A DNA stretch of 64,000 nt, from contig NC_035790.1 in NCBI RefSeq assembly GCF_001653235.2, forward strand, positions 4,650,001-4,714,000, read 5' to 3'. A program made the position numbers and the translations under genes. The notes below the pieces were generated by a model. It was not told where the DNA came from. It saw only the letters and a list, made by a program, of their open reading frames with translations, and did not search any database. Within the stretch, counting starts at the first letter, position 1; each line of letters begins with the position of its first letter. Shown piece after piece: positions 47,066 to 58,409 of this stretch. The stretch is from Pochonia chlamydosporia 170. Taxonomy: Eukaryota; Ascomycota; Sordariomycetes; Hypocreales; Clavicipitaceae.

Positions 47066-48101
47066 GGCTGCGCAATTGGGTCAATGGGAAGAACTTGAGG
47101 TTCAATTGAGCATTGAATGCTCCTGATTTTTTTGGACCGTCTCCCAGGCCAAAAGGCCGTTGGTGCTCCACAGGAGATACTTGAGTGCCTGAGGCTGACA
47201 GCGGTTTGTTTGTCCTTGGAGTGGGTCTTGACAGTGACACTACAGTGAGCTCCTAAGAACTGACGATGATGGCTGTCTTCTCCAGTAGGATATGTTGATA
47301 CAAGCAAGTTATGTCGATAAATTAAATAGAGAAAAGTTAATATATATATGTATATAATTTGTTTACAAAAAGCATGATGACTGCAGTATGCATTTGTGGA
47401 TATGCCTTTAGGCTCGTCGACACCCTGCAGTTGGTGACTTGACACCTCTGCTGCGTGTCAATGCCCAACATTCCATGGGTCCAAATTGCAAATGCAAATC
47501 CATCTAACATCCTGTTCTCGTTACTTAATTGAACGTCATGCGGAAATTTGGTTCGAAATATGAATCAAACGCAGTTATTAGAAAAAGTCTGTTCGCTAGT
47601 CCGACATGTCCAAAAAACCATCAAGTCCCGGTCTGTAGAATACGACAAACTCTCTGTCTCGCTCTTGTAGAGTACAAATGTATATCCCACCTCTAAGAAT
47701 TGGCGACCAAATATAAACCCTGTTGCCTCTGCACCCATTAAACCTAATGTAAAACACATATGTGTAGCATCTCTCCCCAATCGCTAGGTGAGATATGCTT
47801 GCTTGCCTATGCTTCCTCCTCGCTGTGAATATGGAGCAAAACGCCGTCTCTTTTTTCGCCATCCAATGATTTCGTTGTTTAAGAGTGTCGTCATCGACTT
47901 CATCACCCGCCATTGATTCATACTGGCCCAGCTTTGCGAGCTTGCTGAACTGCATGGGTGTCATGCAGCCTGGCACTCCCGCCGGGTAATGTAGCCCAGT
48001 ACGAGGCAACACTTTTATGTGCTGTTGTCGCGGTTGATGCATGCGAAGTAGCAAGCCTTCGCTCAGCCATTTTGCAGTGTCTCGTACTCAAATACTCCGT
48101 T
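47066..48101. other. Intergenic region, 1.0 kb
   Basis: Upstream region of the uL15m gene and 3' flank of the mannosyltransferase. AT-rich TATATATATGTATATAA lies at about 47341-47358. No gene is supported; ORFs of up to 152 codons on the minus strand lack features. Confidence 0.45.
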
Positions 48102-49875
48102 TTAAGGAGCCCAGCCGCCAGCAACATCTACCCATTCGGCAAGGCAGGAGCCCTCTTTACCCTCAACATCAACAATGTCGGTATCGCAGCGGCATCGGCA
48201 GCCAACACCGTTTTCTTTGACTTCATCCCAGTCCTCCCAGTACTTATCCTCCTCTATCCTCTTCTTTTCGTCAAGTGTTGTCGTTTCTAGATACGGTTTT
48301 CGGGGAAGCTGTCGGGATGGAGCATTGGCAGGACAATGTTGAATGGTGGTATGCCTGTAGCCAATGTCACGGAAGTAGTGAATATCTTTAACTCCCAGCA
48401 AAGCACCGGCAGCAAGGGAATGAATAGGAGCGTCGCCCCACTGAAGATGAAGTTAGCAGCTGGCGAGACAAAAATTGGTATTCTCTAATGAAAAATGCAA
48501 TGAAACTTACTCGCTCCATCCAGAAACCTCCACTGCGATCCATCATCTCGAAAAAGTCGTTGTATTCCTTGCTTCTGAACCAGCTGAGTTTTGCAATTTC
48601 GAAGTTGGACCAGAAGTGGCACATGTTGTACTTTTCGGTTTCCATTGCTTCGGGATCAATTTTTGGAGGAGCATTGTTTGCAGGGTCGTTTTTCAAAATT
48701 TCGTCGGGAAGCTGTTCCTTCTTCTTCTCCTCGGCGGGATCTCGCGGCTCGACAAACATTTCCCACAGGCCTTGAGACGTCAGGTTGTTCAGTCGCTTGT
48801 ATGCCGAAGCGTAGCGGAAGATGTTGGGAACGGTTTCGCGCAGTTCCTTGACAGCAATCGTGAAACCGTATGTCTTGTTATGCTCAATCATTTTCAGGAA
48901 CGGATCACTATTGCCATGTTAGTTGTTGTCCTTCCTTTCATATGAGAATTGGAAGCAAAACATACTATGTGATATCGCAGAAGTACGTAATCTCGGGCTC
49001 AACTCGCCAGTACCACTCGTATTTCAGAAGAAGCGGGTGGTTGTAGAAGAAGCTGTTTCAGTATTAGTATCAGTAAATAAAGGCATTCACGGTTTCGGCA
49101 ACAGGGCGAGAATGGTCACACACCCCGAGTAGAATCTACACATGAAATGGTAGCTTTCCAGTCCACCGTACATGACAGCGGCATCTCCCTGTTTCGCTAT
49201 ACCTTCCTTGGCAACTTTATGATCAACCCAGTCAGGGAAACCCCACATGTCGGGACCAACTTTGCCAAACTCTACGGTACCCGAGGTGTGATTGCGAACA
49301 GTTTCTTTGAAATGGTCGTCAAACTCGCCGTCGTTGAGGAAGACATATGGATAGTGGTACCATCGGTTGAAATGGCGCTCCATGGACTTGAGAGACTGGA
49401 CAACACCATCCAGTTCCTTGTTTCTAGCCAATACAACAAAGGTCGCATTAGCTCGTGGTTGGCTAACATCGGGTTCTAAACAGCCGGTGACAAACACTTT
49501 GTCGTGTTTCTCGCTGATTTTCCTGTAAACAGATACATCGATTAGTGACTGGATCATGACTGTTTGTTAAGGACTGATTTCAACTAACCGGATAGCGGGA
49601 GGCGCGCCAGCGGGCATTAATATTCTTCCAGGAGAGCTGGGGTGTCGAACGAAGAGCACCAGAATGAGTATGACGACGAGTAAAGGGAATATCAAGACAA
49701 CACCCAGCGGCACGGACACACTCGAATTGCCTCGTAACCGCAATGGCCGGCGAAAAAATGCTAGTCTCGATGCCAGTGTGTGCTTCTTGGCCGGGCCCCT
49801 CTTCTCATCGTGAGCAGGTAGCTGTAGCTTTTTTGTTGATGGGACCATTCTCGAGGCTCTTCGAAACAAATCCAT
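48102..49875 (-). CDS. Alpha-1,2-mannosyltransferase, KRE2/MNT1/KTR family (GT15)
   Basis: Five exons: 49589-49875, 49124-49522, 48966-49052, 48511-48907 and 48102-48440, 502 residues. It is a type II membrane protein: a cytosolic basic N-terminus of about 55 residues, a single span [21 protein letters not shown], then the lumenal stem and catalytic domain. GT15 motifs are present: [68 protein letters not shown] (acceptor and donor site region including the WRVEP segment), [10 protein letters not shown], and [16 protein letters not shown]. The Cys-rich C-terminus ([20 protein letters not shown]) is typical. Reaction: transfer of mannose from GDP-mannose in alpha-1,2 linkage onto O- and N-linked glycans in the Golgi. 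It joins the yapsin and CRH genes as cell-wall or glycoprotein functions in the window. Confidence 0.94.
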
Positions 49876-51181
49876 GTTGAAGGAGAAGCTGCCGGATGGC
49901 AGGACAGCTAGATTGTACCAAATGTCTAGTAGTTAAAGAGAAAGACAGCCAGTCGAAATGGAAAGTCTCTCCGGGGCGATAAGGAGTGCTCGAGGGAGTC
50001 GCCAAGAGTTGAACGATGAAAGCGAGTCAGGGGTGGTGGAAAGCGATAATTACAACAGGCGAATGCAGCGTAAAAAAAAGTTGTCAAGGGATGAAATGTA
50101 CACGACCAATGCTGCTGTGTCCTCTTTCTTCTGATCTATCTGCAAAAAATGCAGCAAAAGTCAACTCGCCCGCGTCGAGAAAGAAATCGAGTTCGAACCG
50201 GGGATGAACGAGTGACAGGAAGTCCGGGGGCGCGAAGGTGAAAGACCAAGAGAAAATAGAAGGGATCAAAATTGTATGACCAGACCTTCTGGAGATGGGA
50301 TGGACCAACGCGTCAACGCCGGCGCAGCAGAAGACAGTGAGCAGCGGCCCAAGCAATAAACGGCCACGATGCGAACCTAGAGCCGTCAATGCACACTCTG
50401 GGATCGCAACGTTGAGTCGACTGGAGGTGGAAGCGTGACAGACGTTGTTGCTAGCAGCCAACGTAATCTGCCGGGAGATGGGACAGGAGAGATTGCGAAA
50501 GAGCGTCCAGTCCGGTTTGTCTGGTTTGGTTCATTGCTCCTGACAATTTGGCTTCTGCGCTAACTGGAAGCTGGCACGCCGGGTGCTTTGATAGCGGCCC
50601 ATTGGACGGCACAGGGGCGAGACTTTTTTTTTCTTTCCCTTCGCTGATGCCGACCCATGCATTGAAGCCATGCCATGCCAGAGCCTCCTAACAGCTTCCC
50701 AGCAGCCAGTCAAGCCAACAGATTGCAGCCGAGTTGGCCACTCGCCACATGCACCCGCCATTCAATGCCTCTCTCATGCCTTGCGCAATCCACAATCCAG
50801 ACTGACACTGACCAAGGCATTGCAAGGTACGCGAACCATTCGACCCACCCCTTGTAGCCAATCAACGCCACGTAATTGCCCAAGCAATCGTTGAGCCAGA
50901 CGTCAGTGGAGTTCTCGCTCTAGCCACCGACAGCTCTGGATGATTTGTACCTCCACCAGCTTTTCAACATTGCGTCTGTACCTGCCTATTCCTTGTACGA
51001 GACTTTTATACCTGTTCGAACATCAAATCTCTACTCTCGTGAGATTGAGGTAGAGACAAGACTAATATGGTGATGAGCAATCAGGACTCTCGCCGTGAAC
51101 CTGCTCTATGACGATTGTGAGATAATTGGAAGTCAAAACGGCAAAACGATTGCATACAAACCACCACCACGACACACCATC
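49876..51181. promoter_or_regulatory. Divergent upstream region of the mannosyltransferase and DUF4604 genes, 1.3 kb
   Basis: The two flanking genes point away from each other, so both promoters lie here. Pyrimidine and GTTTGG-rich stretches occur (about 50505-50530). ORFs are short and featureless. A GTTCGAAcC string at about 50191 resembles a tRNA B box but no cloverleaf can be folded around it. Confidence 0.45.
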
Positions 51182-51685
51182 ATGCCTGAGAAAATCAACT
51201 CCAAGAACCTCTCTTACAGCTCCACTCTGCCGCCGTTTCTGGCCCGTCTTCACGCACAGGCAGGAGGAGCTACTGGTCCTGATCCGTTACTAGCGGCACA
51301 AAAGCGGTCTGCAAAGAAACGGTCCAGCAGCGAAGAAGCAGAGGATGCGCCGTTGGTTGTCGATGAGGACGGGAACACGGTGAATCTCCAGGTCGACAAA
51401 GATGGGACAGTTACAGACACCCAGGTCCAGCCTGACCAAGATGTCTCTAGTGATTCAAAACCGGATGAGACGGCAGGTAAAAAGGATGCAGACCCCAAGG
51501 CATCCATTGGGCATCGAAAGCGTAAAGTTGGCAAGGTGGTTGGTGAGAGTGCCAATGATGCTTCAGACAAGGATGAGACGGATAAGAAGAAGATACACTC
51601 TCAAAAACAGGAAACACCGGCTGACAAAAAGGTAAAGAAGAAGGCGAAGAAGATTAAACTGAGCTTCGACGAGGATGAGGGTTGA
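51182..51685 (+). CDS. DUF4604 domain protein (KIAA1143-like)
   Basis: Single exon, 167 residues from the ATG at 51182 (the frame further upstream begins only at a GTG). The N-terminus MPEKINSKNLSYSSTLPPFL followed by ARLHAQ is the characteristic opening of DUF4604 proteins. The rest is highly charged: an acidic block with VVDEDGNTVNLQVDKDGT, a Lys/Asp/Ser-rich middle and a C-terminus KKVKKKAKKIKLSFDEDEG. Such proteins are small, disordered and probably nuclear. No molecular function is established that I can name with confidence. Confidence 0.87.
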   Translation: MPEKINSKNLSYSSTLPPFLARLHAQAGGATGPDPLLAAQKRSAKKRSSSEEAEDAPLVVDEDGNTVNLQVDKDGTVTDTQVQPDQDVSSDSKPDETAGKKDADPKASIGHRKRKVGKVVGESANDASDKDETDKKKIHSQKQETPADKKVKKKAKKIKLSFDEDEG

Positions 51686-52277
51686 GCACTGAGAGTTTGG
51701 ACACATTGGTTTAAATCACTGGATAAACCACCTCTCACTTGTGTTGATGAGATCACTTGTGTAATGATAGAAGCGACACTGGCGCTACACCGGACTGGCG
51801 ATGATCTTGCGAGCGGCCAACTCCAGGGTCGTCTCGTCAAGTGTCCTGAGAAAGTGCCTAGCTGGTACGGCCGAGAAGGCATCTAACACACTCGCACTAA
51901 GTTGGCAGCGGGCCGATTTTTGTATCACCGCCGACGAGCACTGCCTGACACGATTCGATGTCGACATCATGACCAATAATAAGGGAACCTTGACACATGT
52001 CAGAGCTACATCAGGCTTTCGGAGCAACACAGTCGCCTACAAATCACGGAGTTTCGCGAAGTGTTGCCTTTTAACAAAAGCTGTACTGTACTCATCACAA
52101 CACCTATGTGACACATAATGTTAAGAGACAAATAGAAATGATTTCTCCATAAATCTACACGGCCGCTGCTCCTCTCCATGTGGAATATTTCGCCTTCCCG
52201 TCTATCAGCTACAGCATGGTGACCTTAATACACGATTGTTCTAGCACCTCCCTCGCCCTCATTACAGTAGAATTGAT
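51686..52277. other. Convergent spacer, 592 nt
   Basis: It lies between the DUF4604 and COX4 stop codons. A minus-strand open stretch at 51785-52030 and a plus-strand one at 51801-52118 overlap; neither has a start context, splice partner or domain that I can support. Confidence 0.4.
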
Positions 52278-53158
52278 TTATCGGTATCGGTACTCAGGCT
52301 TGATGAAGTCGGCGAAGGTCTTGGGCTCCTCGATTTCGGGGCCGTGGTGGTGGTGGTGGTCATCCTCGGCGCCGACGAAGTCCATCTTGTAGACGCTGCC
52401 ACACTCGGGGCATCGCTCAATGGGGCGCTCCTTAGAAAGCTGCATGATTTCATTGTCAATTACCGTATTCTCTGACATTGTGGTATTAAACCATGAAAGA
52501 ATTGGGTTATTCACTTACGCCGAGCCAAGTGACGACGTGAGAGTCGGCAGGAGATCCGGTGCAACCGGCGTACTGCTCATCGCCAGCAGATCGGACCATG
52601 ATTGGGTTCTCCATAGTTCCCTTGCGGCTGGCATCAAGAGGGCGCATGTCGAAGATGTCAACGCCTTCCATCTTACCCAGAATTTCCAGACGCTCAAGAC
52701 CGGTAGCTTGCTCGAGATCGGTGGGAACGGTACCGGGGCGGGCACCGGGTCCCAGGAGGTCGTCCTCAGACTTGATCTCTGCATTGAGGTTGAGAAGGTC
52801 AGTCAATTTGCCCATCATCCCGATTCAATTCGTTCCGACCGAGGTCATCTATATCCCCAGCTCCCCTTCCATACTGTGCCAAACGTACCGTTCAAGACCT
52901 TGTAGTCGCCGACCTTCTTCTGGGTAGTGCCGGCAAGGGCAGCAGCCTGCTCGCTGGGGGTAGTAGGACCCTTGGCACCTTCGCCTGTTGTATAAAGTCA
53001 GATGATGACGGACAATAGCAGCACGACACGGCAAGTCGTGTTCGGATGGCAGGGAAAATTTGCGTACGACGAATGAAGGAGGTGGTGAAGGAGCGAGCGA
53101 CGACGGGGGCGACGGCGGCGCGGCGGGCCGCAGCGATGGCGGAGCGTTGCAAAAACAT
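52278..53158 (-). CDS. COX4: Cytochrome c oxidase subunit 4 (zinc-binding; human COX5B equivalent)
   Basis: Four exons: 53068-53158, 52889-52984, 52519-52778 and 52278-52439, 202 residues. The ATG at 53158 begins a typical presequence (MFLQRSAIAAARRAAVAPVV followed by ARSFTTSFIRR). Then come TPSEQAAALAGTTQKKVGDY, the conserved LLGPGARPGTVPTDLEQATG, LERLEILGKMEGVD and PIMVRSAGDEQYAGCTGSP, and the zinc site: Cys in YAGCTG, then ERCPECGSVYKMDFVG. The final residues include a run of five His and a FADFIKPEYRYR tail. Role: nuclear-encoded structural subunit of complex IV facing the matrix. All three introns carry GTACGC/GTACGT/GTAAGT donors and keep the frame. Confidence 0.94.
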
Positions 53159-53706
53159 GGTGTCGTTGCAGTCGATGCGAGCGAGTTGGCGATGTGATTG
53201 AGAAGTTGTCGAGGGATTTGTGAAATGGGCTGACTTTCGAGACGAAGTTGACTGACCCAATCCAAGCTTCTCCATAGACTGACGGGAATTGACCAATCAT
53301 GGGTGCACGAATCACAAGCGACCGACGATTATCCGGAAGCAGCTCGTTGCCGTAGCCGAAAGCCCCGTGAAAGCTTGCTGGAGCTCATCAATCAGTTACC
53401 AGACCTGCAACATCTACGCCACTATGAATTGCCATGTTTGAGCTTGCACTCTGCCATTTGACTCAATGTTTTTCCCATTATCGACTATGTCAAAACCTTC
53501 GCATCGATTCAACCCAATTGACATTGTGTATACTGTCCTTGCAATCAATACCTTGAGAACCCACATGCGCAGACCCGTTCATACCGGTCCCCTGAGCTAA
53601 AAGGTGACAAAACTCCTAAAGCCATGCATCCAAACCCCAGACTCGCCATCACATACTCGCGACAAAGCAACGCGAGCCAAAACTTTCCCCAAGATTCAAG
53701 AGTATA
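53159..53706. other. Intergenic region, 548 nt
   Basis: This contains the COX4 promoter and leader and the 3' flank of the next minus-strand gene. Nothing else recognisable. Confidence 0.45.
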
Positions 53707-54735
53707 CTACTCCTGTGATTTCCTGTCCTGCTGCATTTGTCTGAAAGCATTCACCCCTTGATAGCTCCCTGATTGAGCTTCCAGCTGAGCTCGACGTTCT
53801 CGCCTCTCTGCCTGTCGCTCTTCTTCTCTTCGTGCTGTATCAGCTTGCTCTGTGGACAAATTAGTTCGAAGGCGACTACGACGAACTCTATTAACCTGGC
53901 GTGTTCTCTTCGTCGGTCGTGTAGACTTGGCCCTAGGTGCGCATGCTTTGCTGCCATCTGTTTTGAAGTTGGCTATACGATTTTGATAGCGAGCAGAGAG
54001 GAGGACTGCCTCCCGCATGACGGGATCAGCATATCCGGTATTGTCGTTCTTGGGTTCATCGCATAACTTGTATATGATTGTTCGAACGAAATTCTTCCCG
54101 TTGAGACCTGGATGGTTCAGCTTCTCCGCAAGTTTGCGGTCAATACGCCAGCGAATAAAGTCCAAAGCGTCCATGGCTAAAACTCCCTGATCATTGAGAA
54201 CCTTAAGATCAGAGATTTTACATGCAACGCGGTACATGAGCTCTTTCTGACACAAGCCCTCTGATGGCATATGTTTCTTGGCTACGAGCTGGTTCGGGTG
54301 GTACGGAGTATTGGCTCCAAAGACTTCCCGAATCTTGACGTGTTTACTCATGTTGTCTTGGTGGAGTTTAGCCTTGCTCTGAATGGACTGATTGCCTGGC
54401 TCAGCTAGCCTTCTCGCGTGATATATCTCTTTAAGGCGCTTTTCTTCGGGTTCTTGGGCGATGAAGGCATCCAAAGACGACCAGGTTTGTTCCCAATATG
54501 AGGACGTCTCGCTGATTCTCCCAACTGGCACTCCTCTCAAAGAATCTGGCGCCATGTACACGGTTCCTTCAGCGTTGCAAGCGTATGCGCTCTCGTATTT
54601 GGTCCCAAGTGTTTTCTAAAAACTTGACCCTGGAGAGATTGCTTCATCGCAACGGTCTGCTGCTTGGTGACCCTGAACTTGTGGTGCTTGAGCAGTCGGT
54701 TCAGCAAGGATCTTTTGTCTTGTTTGAAATGCCAT
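53707..54735 (-). CDS. Unrecognised basic protein, possible orphan gene
   Basis: The main frame 53707-54615 is open and encodes about 300 residues in the same frame as an ATG at 54735, but an in-frame TAG lies at the 54616-54618 boundary. An intron 54616-54678 (63 nt; donor GTTCAG, acceptor TTTTTAG) would remove the stop and give 321 residues; the donor is unusual. Otherwise translation would start at the ATG at 54555 (282 residues, MAPDSLRGVPVGRISE). I recognise no domain. Visible parts: SYWEQTWSSLDAFIAQEPEE; basic stretches with NMSKHVKIREVFGANTPYHP; a folded-looking middle part (KELMYRVACKISDLKVLN, ALDFIRWRIDRKLAEKLNHP); and a C-terminal Arg/Glu-rich probable coiled coil. A possible 5' leader intron lies further upstream (about 54803-54888, GTAAGG to CCTAG). 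It could be lineage-specific or recently altered. Confidence 0.55.
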
Positions 54736-55676
54736 GTTGACAGACCAAGATTGACGGGTATAAAACCACAAGCTGATGCGTCTGGTGTAACTGTAACCAC
54801 CTAGGTCTGTTAGCGTCTGTGGTTAGGGATGCAGAAGGAGTTCGCCCTCCCATGTTGAACATGGCAGCGGTTGACCTTACCTGGACTTAGTAACGGAAAT
54901 CGAAGAAAAAAGGCATTCGTATAAACGTTGTATCGTGTTGATATACCAAAACACTAATGTGTTAACGGGTGCCCTATGATGTTGCCAGGCGACTAGTGTA
55001 TTTGTCGCGTTGACCTCGGAGTGCGAGTCGCTGCTGCAGATGGATAGATTTGAGAGTCAAGACTGATAGACAAAGTAGGGAAATAGAACCAAAGGTGAAT
55101 ACCTCTGTATTGAAGCCTGTACAGTTAAGGAATGTCAAGTACTTGATGTTATCCTCAGCTCGATGGCGGTGTTGAGCAGAGGAGGACAAGAATTGCCCCT
55201 GTGAGCAAAAGGAAAAGAACCAGGCGAAATAAATAAAGCAAAGGAACAAAAGCTAATCCACGTGTTGTTTATTATTTGCACGCGCGTTTGAACTTAGGCA
55301 ACTGTCTCTGCCAGCTGTCAATACCATGCGCGACATACATAATAGTACCTAGTACTTAGGTTTGCTTTTTCACTGAACTACAGCCTGTGGTCAAAGGTAT
55401 TTGGACATATCGAAGTATACATATACGCTAACACAGCTCAATATGCCTCAGCACACAATGCGATATGCCATACCTTTCCTTGTTTAAGTACTTCTGACCC
55501 CCCACTGTAGATTCTTCTCTTATCCATTTGCTCTTCTCCCTGCCCAACCTGAGTTCAAGGCATAATATTTACCACCGCCATCCTGTTCATCAATACAAAC
55601 ACACCTGTTTTGATCTATTTACAGAGTCTATAAGAACCATAACACGAAAAAAAAAAAGTAACCAGCGCCTGATATT
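54736..55676. other. Intergenic region, 0.9 kb
   Basis: Upstream part of the orphan gene, including a possible leader intron (GTAAGG donor at about 54888, GACCTAG acceptor at about 54803), and the 3' flank of the thioesterase gene. TAGTACCTAGTACTTAGGT lies near 55345. Confidence 0.4.
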
Positions 55677-56976
55677 CTACAGCTTTGATTCCTTCACCTC
55701 CATAGGCCCTCGTGCCGGCACAAGCATACCATCTTGGTACGCACTAGCCACGTGTTTACCCTCTGGACTCCAAATCTTGCTCTCCATCATGCATCTGTTT
55801 GCACTAACTCTAGGCCAGTTTATCTCCTGGATCCACCACCCTTCAGCATCCATCACCGCATCTTCAGGGTTGGTGTGCACATAGAACGAATAGCTGAGAC
55901 TGGCGGCCATGCCCATGTTGAACCCGTAACCCATATGGTTTCCAAGCATGATCAGCCCGTTCCTGTCTGCTTCAAAAGCATGACAGACAATATGCCCGTT
56001 GACGTCTTCCTTTGGGATAGGCTTAAGAGGTCTGTACAGCATTAACTGGCGGCGGTCTGGAACGTCCTTGTCGTCGTTGTAGTCCGTCATGTCGACCTTG
56101 TACATGTCTAGCATCGGAAACGCTCCGTGGCCTTTGTAATCTTTGAAAAGCGAGGTGATGATGTCGATATCGGATTGTGGTGCAGGCTCCCATTCATCGG
56201 GAGCTCGTTGTGACAGTATATCTGCGTATCGTTTCTGAGCAGACATGGATGACTGGACGTCGTCTGCCCCTTCCGCGGGCCGCTTGAAGGTAGTGATGCA
56301 GCTGAAGCAAACATCGTTGAGAGGGAGTTCGGCGTCTGAATCCGGAAATGGACCAGTTGGATTCGAGGAAGGCTGTTTCGGCTGTCGGACATTGACTTGA
56401 CGCCCAAAGAACGAGCGAGCAGATACTATATTGGTGACGTCGTACACGAACGGCCGGTCACCGAGCCCTGGGATTGTGAAAATGCCTTGTATCGACTAGG
56501 GTTAATGTTAGTATTGAGCTGAAAGAAATGAAAGTCACATAATGGCATTAAGAAATGGCCAAGGTAATAGGCGATGGTAGGGAACATACGTGGATTCCAG
56601 GCACAGGCTTGACAACACCAGTCTCAGCAGCTTGTTGCCTCTCTTCTTCTTCGATGGCCCTCGCAGCAGCTAAAGGCGCTTGGGCATATACGCATCCGCC
56701 AAATACACCTAGTCCACTGTGTCTCGGCCGAGGACCCTTTAAGTTTTGGAACAGCGCATCCCAAGGCAGCTCGTTGCCTGCCATCCATGCTGGCTGGCGG
56801 CTCATGTATCGTTTTACACCCGGTCCTTGCTTATGGGTGTCTTCTGGGACGGGAGAAAGCTCCATAAACTCTTCGAAACCCATCCGCGGCCACTCGCGAT
56901 AGGAATCCATGGCTCGTTGTTGCGCCTGCTCAAGAGTGTCTTCGAACTCTACCCTTTCACCTTTTTCGTTGCTCAT
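55677..56976 (-). CDS. Peroxisomal acyl-CoA thioesterase, TesB/ACOT8 double-hotdog type
   Basis: Two exons: 56590-56976 and 55677-56495, 401 residues (GTATGT donor; acceptor CCCTAG). The first hotdog has GVFGGCVYAQAPLAAARAIE, the signature of TesB N-terminal halves. After the junction come SIQGIFTIPGLGDRPFVYDV, TNIVSARSFFGRQV (the conserved R-S-F-x-R-x-V substrate region) and CFSCITTFKRP. The second hotdog has LMLGNHMGYGFNMGMAASLSYS-like residues and ends with WWIQEINWPRVSANRCMMES then ASAYQDGMLVPAR. The last three residues are Ser-Lys-Leu, a canonical peroxisomal targeting signal 1. Expected reaction: hydrolysis of acyl-CoA to fatty acid and CoA inside peroxisomes, balancing beta-oxidation. 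It is longer than bacterial TesB because of inserted segments such as PKQPSSNPTGPFPDSD. Confidence 0.9.
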
Positions 56977-57825
56977 GGCTGAAGTCGCAGCACAGTCTGG
57001 CGGGCGAAACTAATGATGAATGGTAGCGACGCAAGATGGCTGCAGACGTTGCCGAAATAAAAGACACAACTACTTAGTATCGGACGAGGTTAGGAAACAA
57101 CACAGCACATTGTAGTGACTGAGATCAATGATTTCGAACTCAAGCGTTATTCTCAACTGCTCGGCTTGAGCCAAGCCAAATAAATGACCTCAAGCTCCAT
57201 GTCGAACGTTGAACCTCGGCATCACTGGAACCCCACTAAGTGCTCCATGTCGCTTGTTGTCCTGATGATTTGGCGCTGACTCGCTTAGGCAGTTCAGTGT
57301 CTGGTCAATTGAGCTTGCCCCTGTTCCATCCAGATGTCAATTTATCTCCACCAGGCTGCCAACTCAAAACTCGCTCTGTTGATGGGCAGAGCATCCGGTC
57401 AGCCTAGCTTCGTGTCATCAGTTAGGGAGCCAAGGACCTTTAAATGTTGATATGGGGTAAATCTGAGCGACCTCTGATCCAGTTTTCAATACAGGGGATT
57501 CACAAGCAAATGGCGATGCCACCATGCCTATCTTTTATCACTTAGTTAAGTAGGGAACACACATCGGCAATTGACACCGGATTAAGCCCCAGATTGTAAT
57601 GTGAGCCACTGGCAGGCTTCTTGTTCTTAATTCTATCTTAATGATACTACAAAACGCTGACATAGAACGAGGTGTTGTTTCATACATGTTGCTCAAACTG
57701 ACATCCAATTTCAATCAGCCGCGATTGTGTGGTTTCCCATTCCTTCGCATAAGGAGTAGGCGATAGTGGGCGGTGACCAATTTGCAAACATAAACAACTT
57801 GATGCCAATGTCCCAAGTCCGTATT
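56977..57825. other. Intergenic region, 0.85 kb
   Basis: Upstream region of the thioesterase and 3' flank of the OHCU decarboxylase gene. No feature beyond ordinary intergenic sequence is seen. Confidence 0.45.
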
Positions 57826-58409
57826 TTATGCCAAAAGCTTCGACGCCCTATCCTTTGCAATGTCACACATGGCCTATTAAGAATTAGTTTGTGACAAAAT
57901 GTGTAGACATTTGAGATTCTCTCACTCACCTGGAGTGCCGCATCAACTTCCTTGTCAAAGTCCCCACGGTCAATCCGCACCCTCATATCATTCATAATCT
58001 CAGGTCGCCCTCTGCCATTTACAAACACAACAAATCGCAAGCCTGGGAACTTTTCCTCATACTCCCGATTAAGTTCTGCCAACTGCTCTCCTTGGCCTTG
58101 GAGATTGGCTTGCTCTGCGGCTGACTGCGCTGAGTCGACCTTTTTGGAGCCCAACCTTGGGTGAGATCCGACGACGGACAACAGTGTGGAGTTTGGATTG
58201 GCCGGAGTAGACTTGGATGCGAGATCGAACAGCGCAGTTCGGCATTGATCTATGAGTTCCGGATACGAGGAATATTTCGTATTTTGTATGACAGGTAGGA
58301 GGGTCGAGTGAATAGCTGGGCTGGGCTCAAAGAGGAGATCCAATGCATTTGTCTGCGAGCCCTCTGGCAGTGAGTGCAGCTCGCCGATTTGAGGGAGCTT
58401 CTGCGCCAT
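57826..58409 (-). CDS. 2-oxo-4-hydroxy-4-carboxy-5-ureidoimidazoline (OHCU) decarboxylase
   Basis: Two exons: 57930-58409 and 57826-57873, 175 residues (GTGAGT donor, AATAG acceptor). The small second exon supplies AMCDIAKDRASKLLA, completing the last helix. Family features: LLFEPSPAIHSTLLPVIQNT, SYPELIDQCRTALFDLAS, the catalytic-loop VVGSHPRLG (His conserved; the usual AHPxLG/GHPRIG position), EQANLQGQGEQLAELNREYE (Glu and Asn contacts), FPGLRFVVFVNGRGRPEIMN. Reaction: stereospecific decarboxylation of OHCU to S-allantoin, the third step of uric acid breakdown. It diverges from PRP19 across 591 nt. The C-terminus SKLLA contains but does not end in SKL, so PTS1 targeting is not predicted, although the upstream urate oxidase is peroxisomal in fungi. 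Confidence 0.9.

Noticed and set aside
50185..50215. Possible tRNA B box (GTTCGAAcC) near 50191
   Set aside because: No A box at the right distance and no complementary T stem or acceptor stem can be formed around it.
51785..52030. Minus-strand open stretch ending in a protein-like segment (ARHFLRTLDETTLELAARKI)
   Set aside because: It looks somewhat protein-like, but there is no supportable upstream exon, an overlapping plus-strand ORF is equally open, and it lies in a convergent 3' spacer. A homology search could change this.
54537..54800. 87-codon minus-strand ORF overlapping the start of the orphan gene
   Set aside because: It begins at a GTG directly after a splice-acceptor-like CCTAG and runs in a different frame from the main 300-codon ORF; more likely leader sequence than a separate protein.
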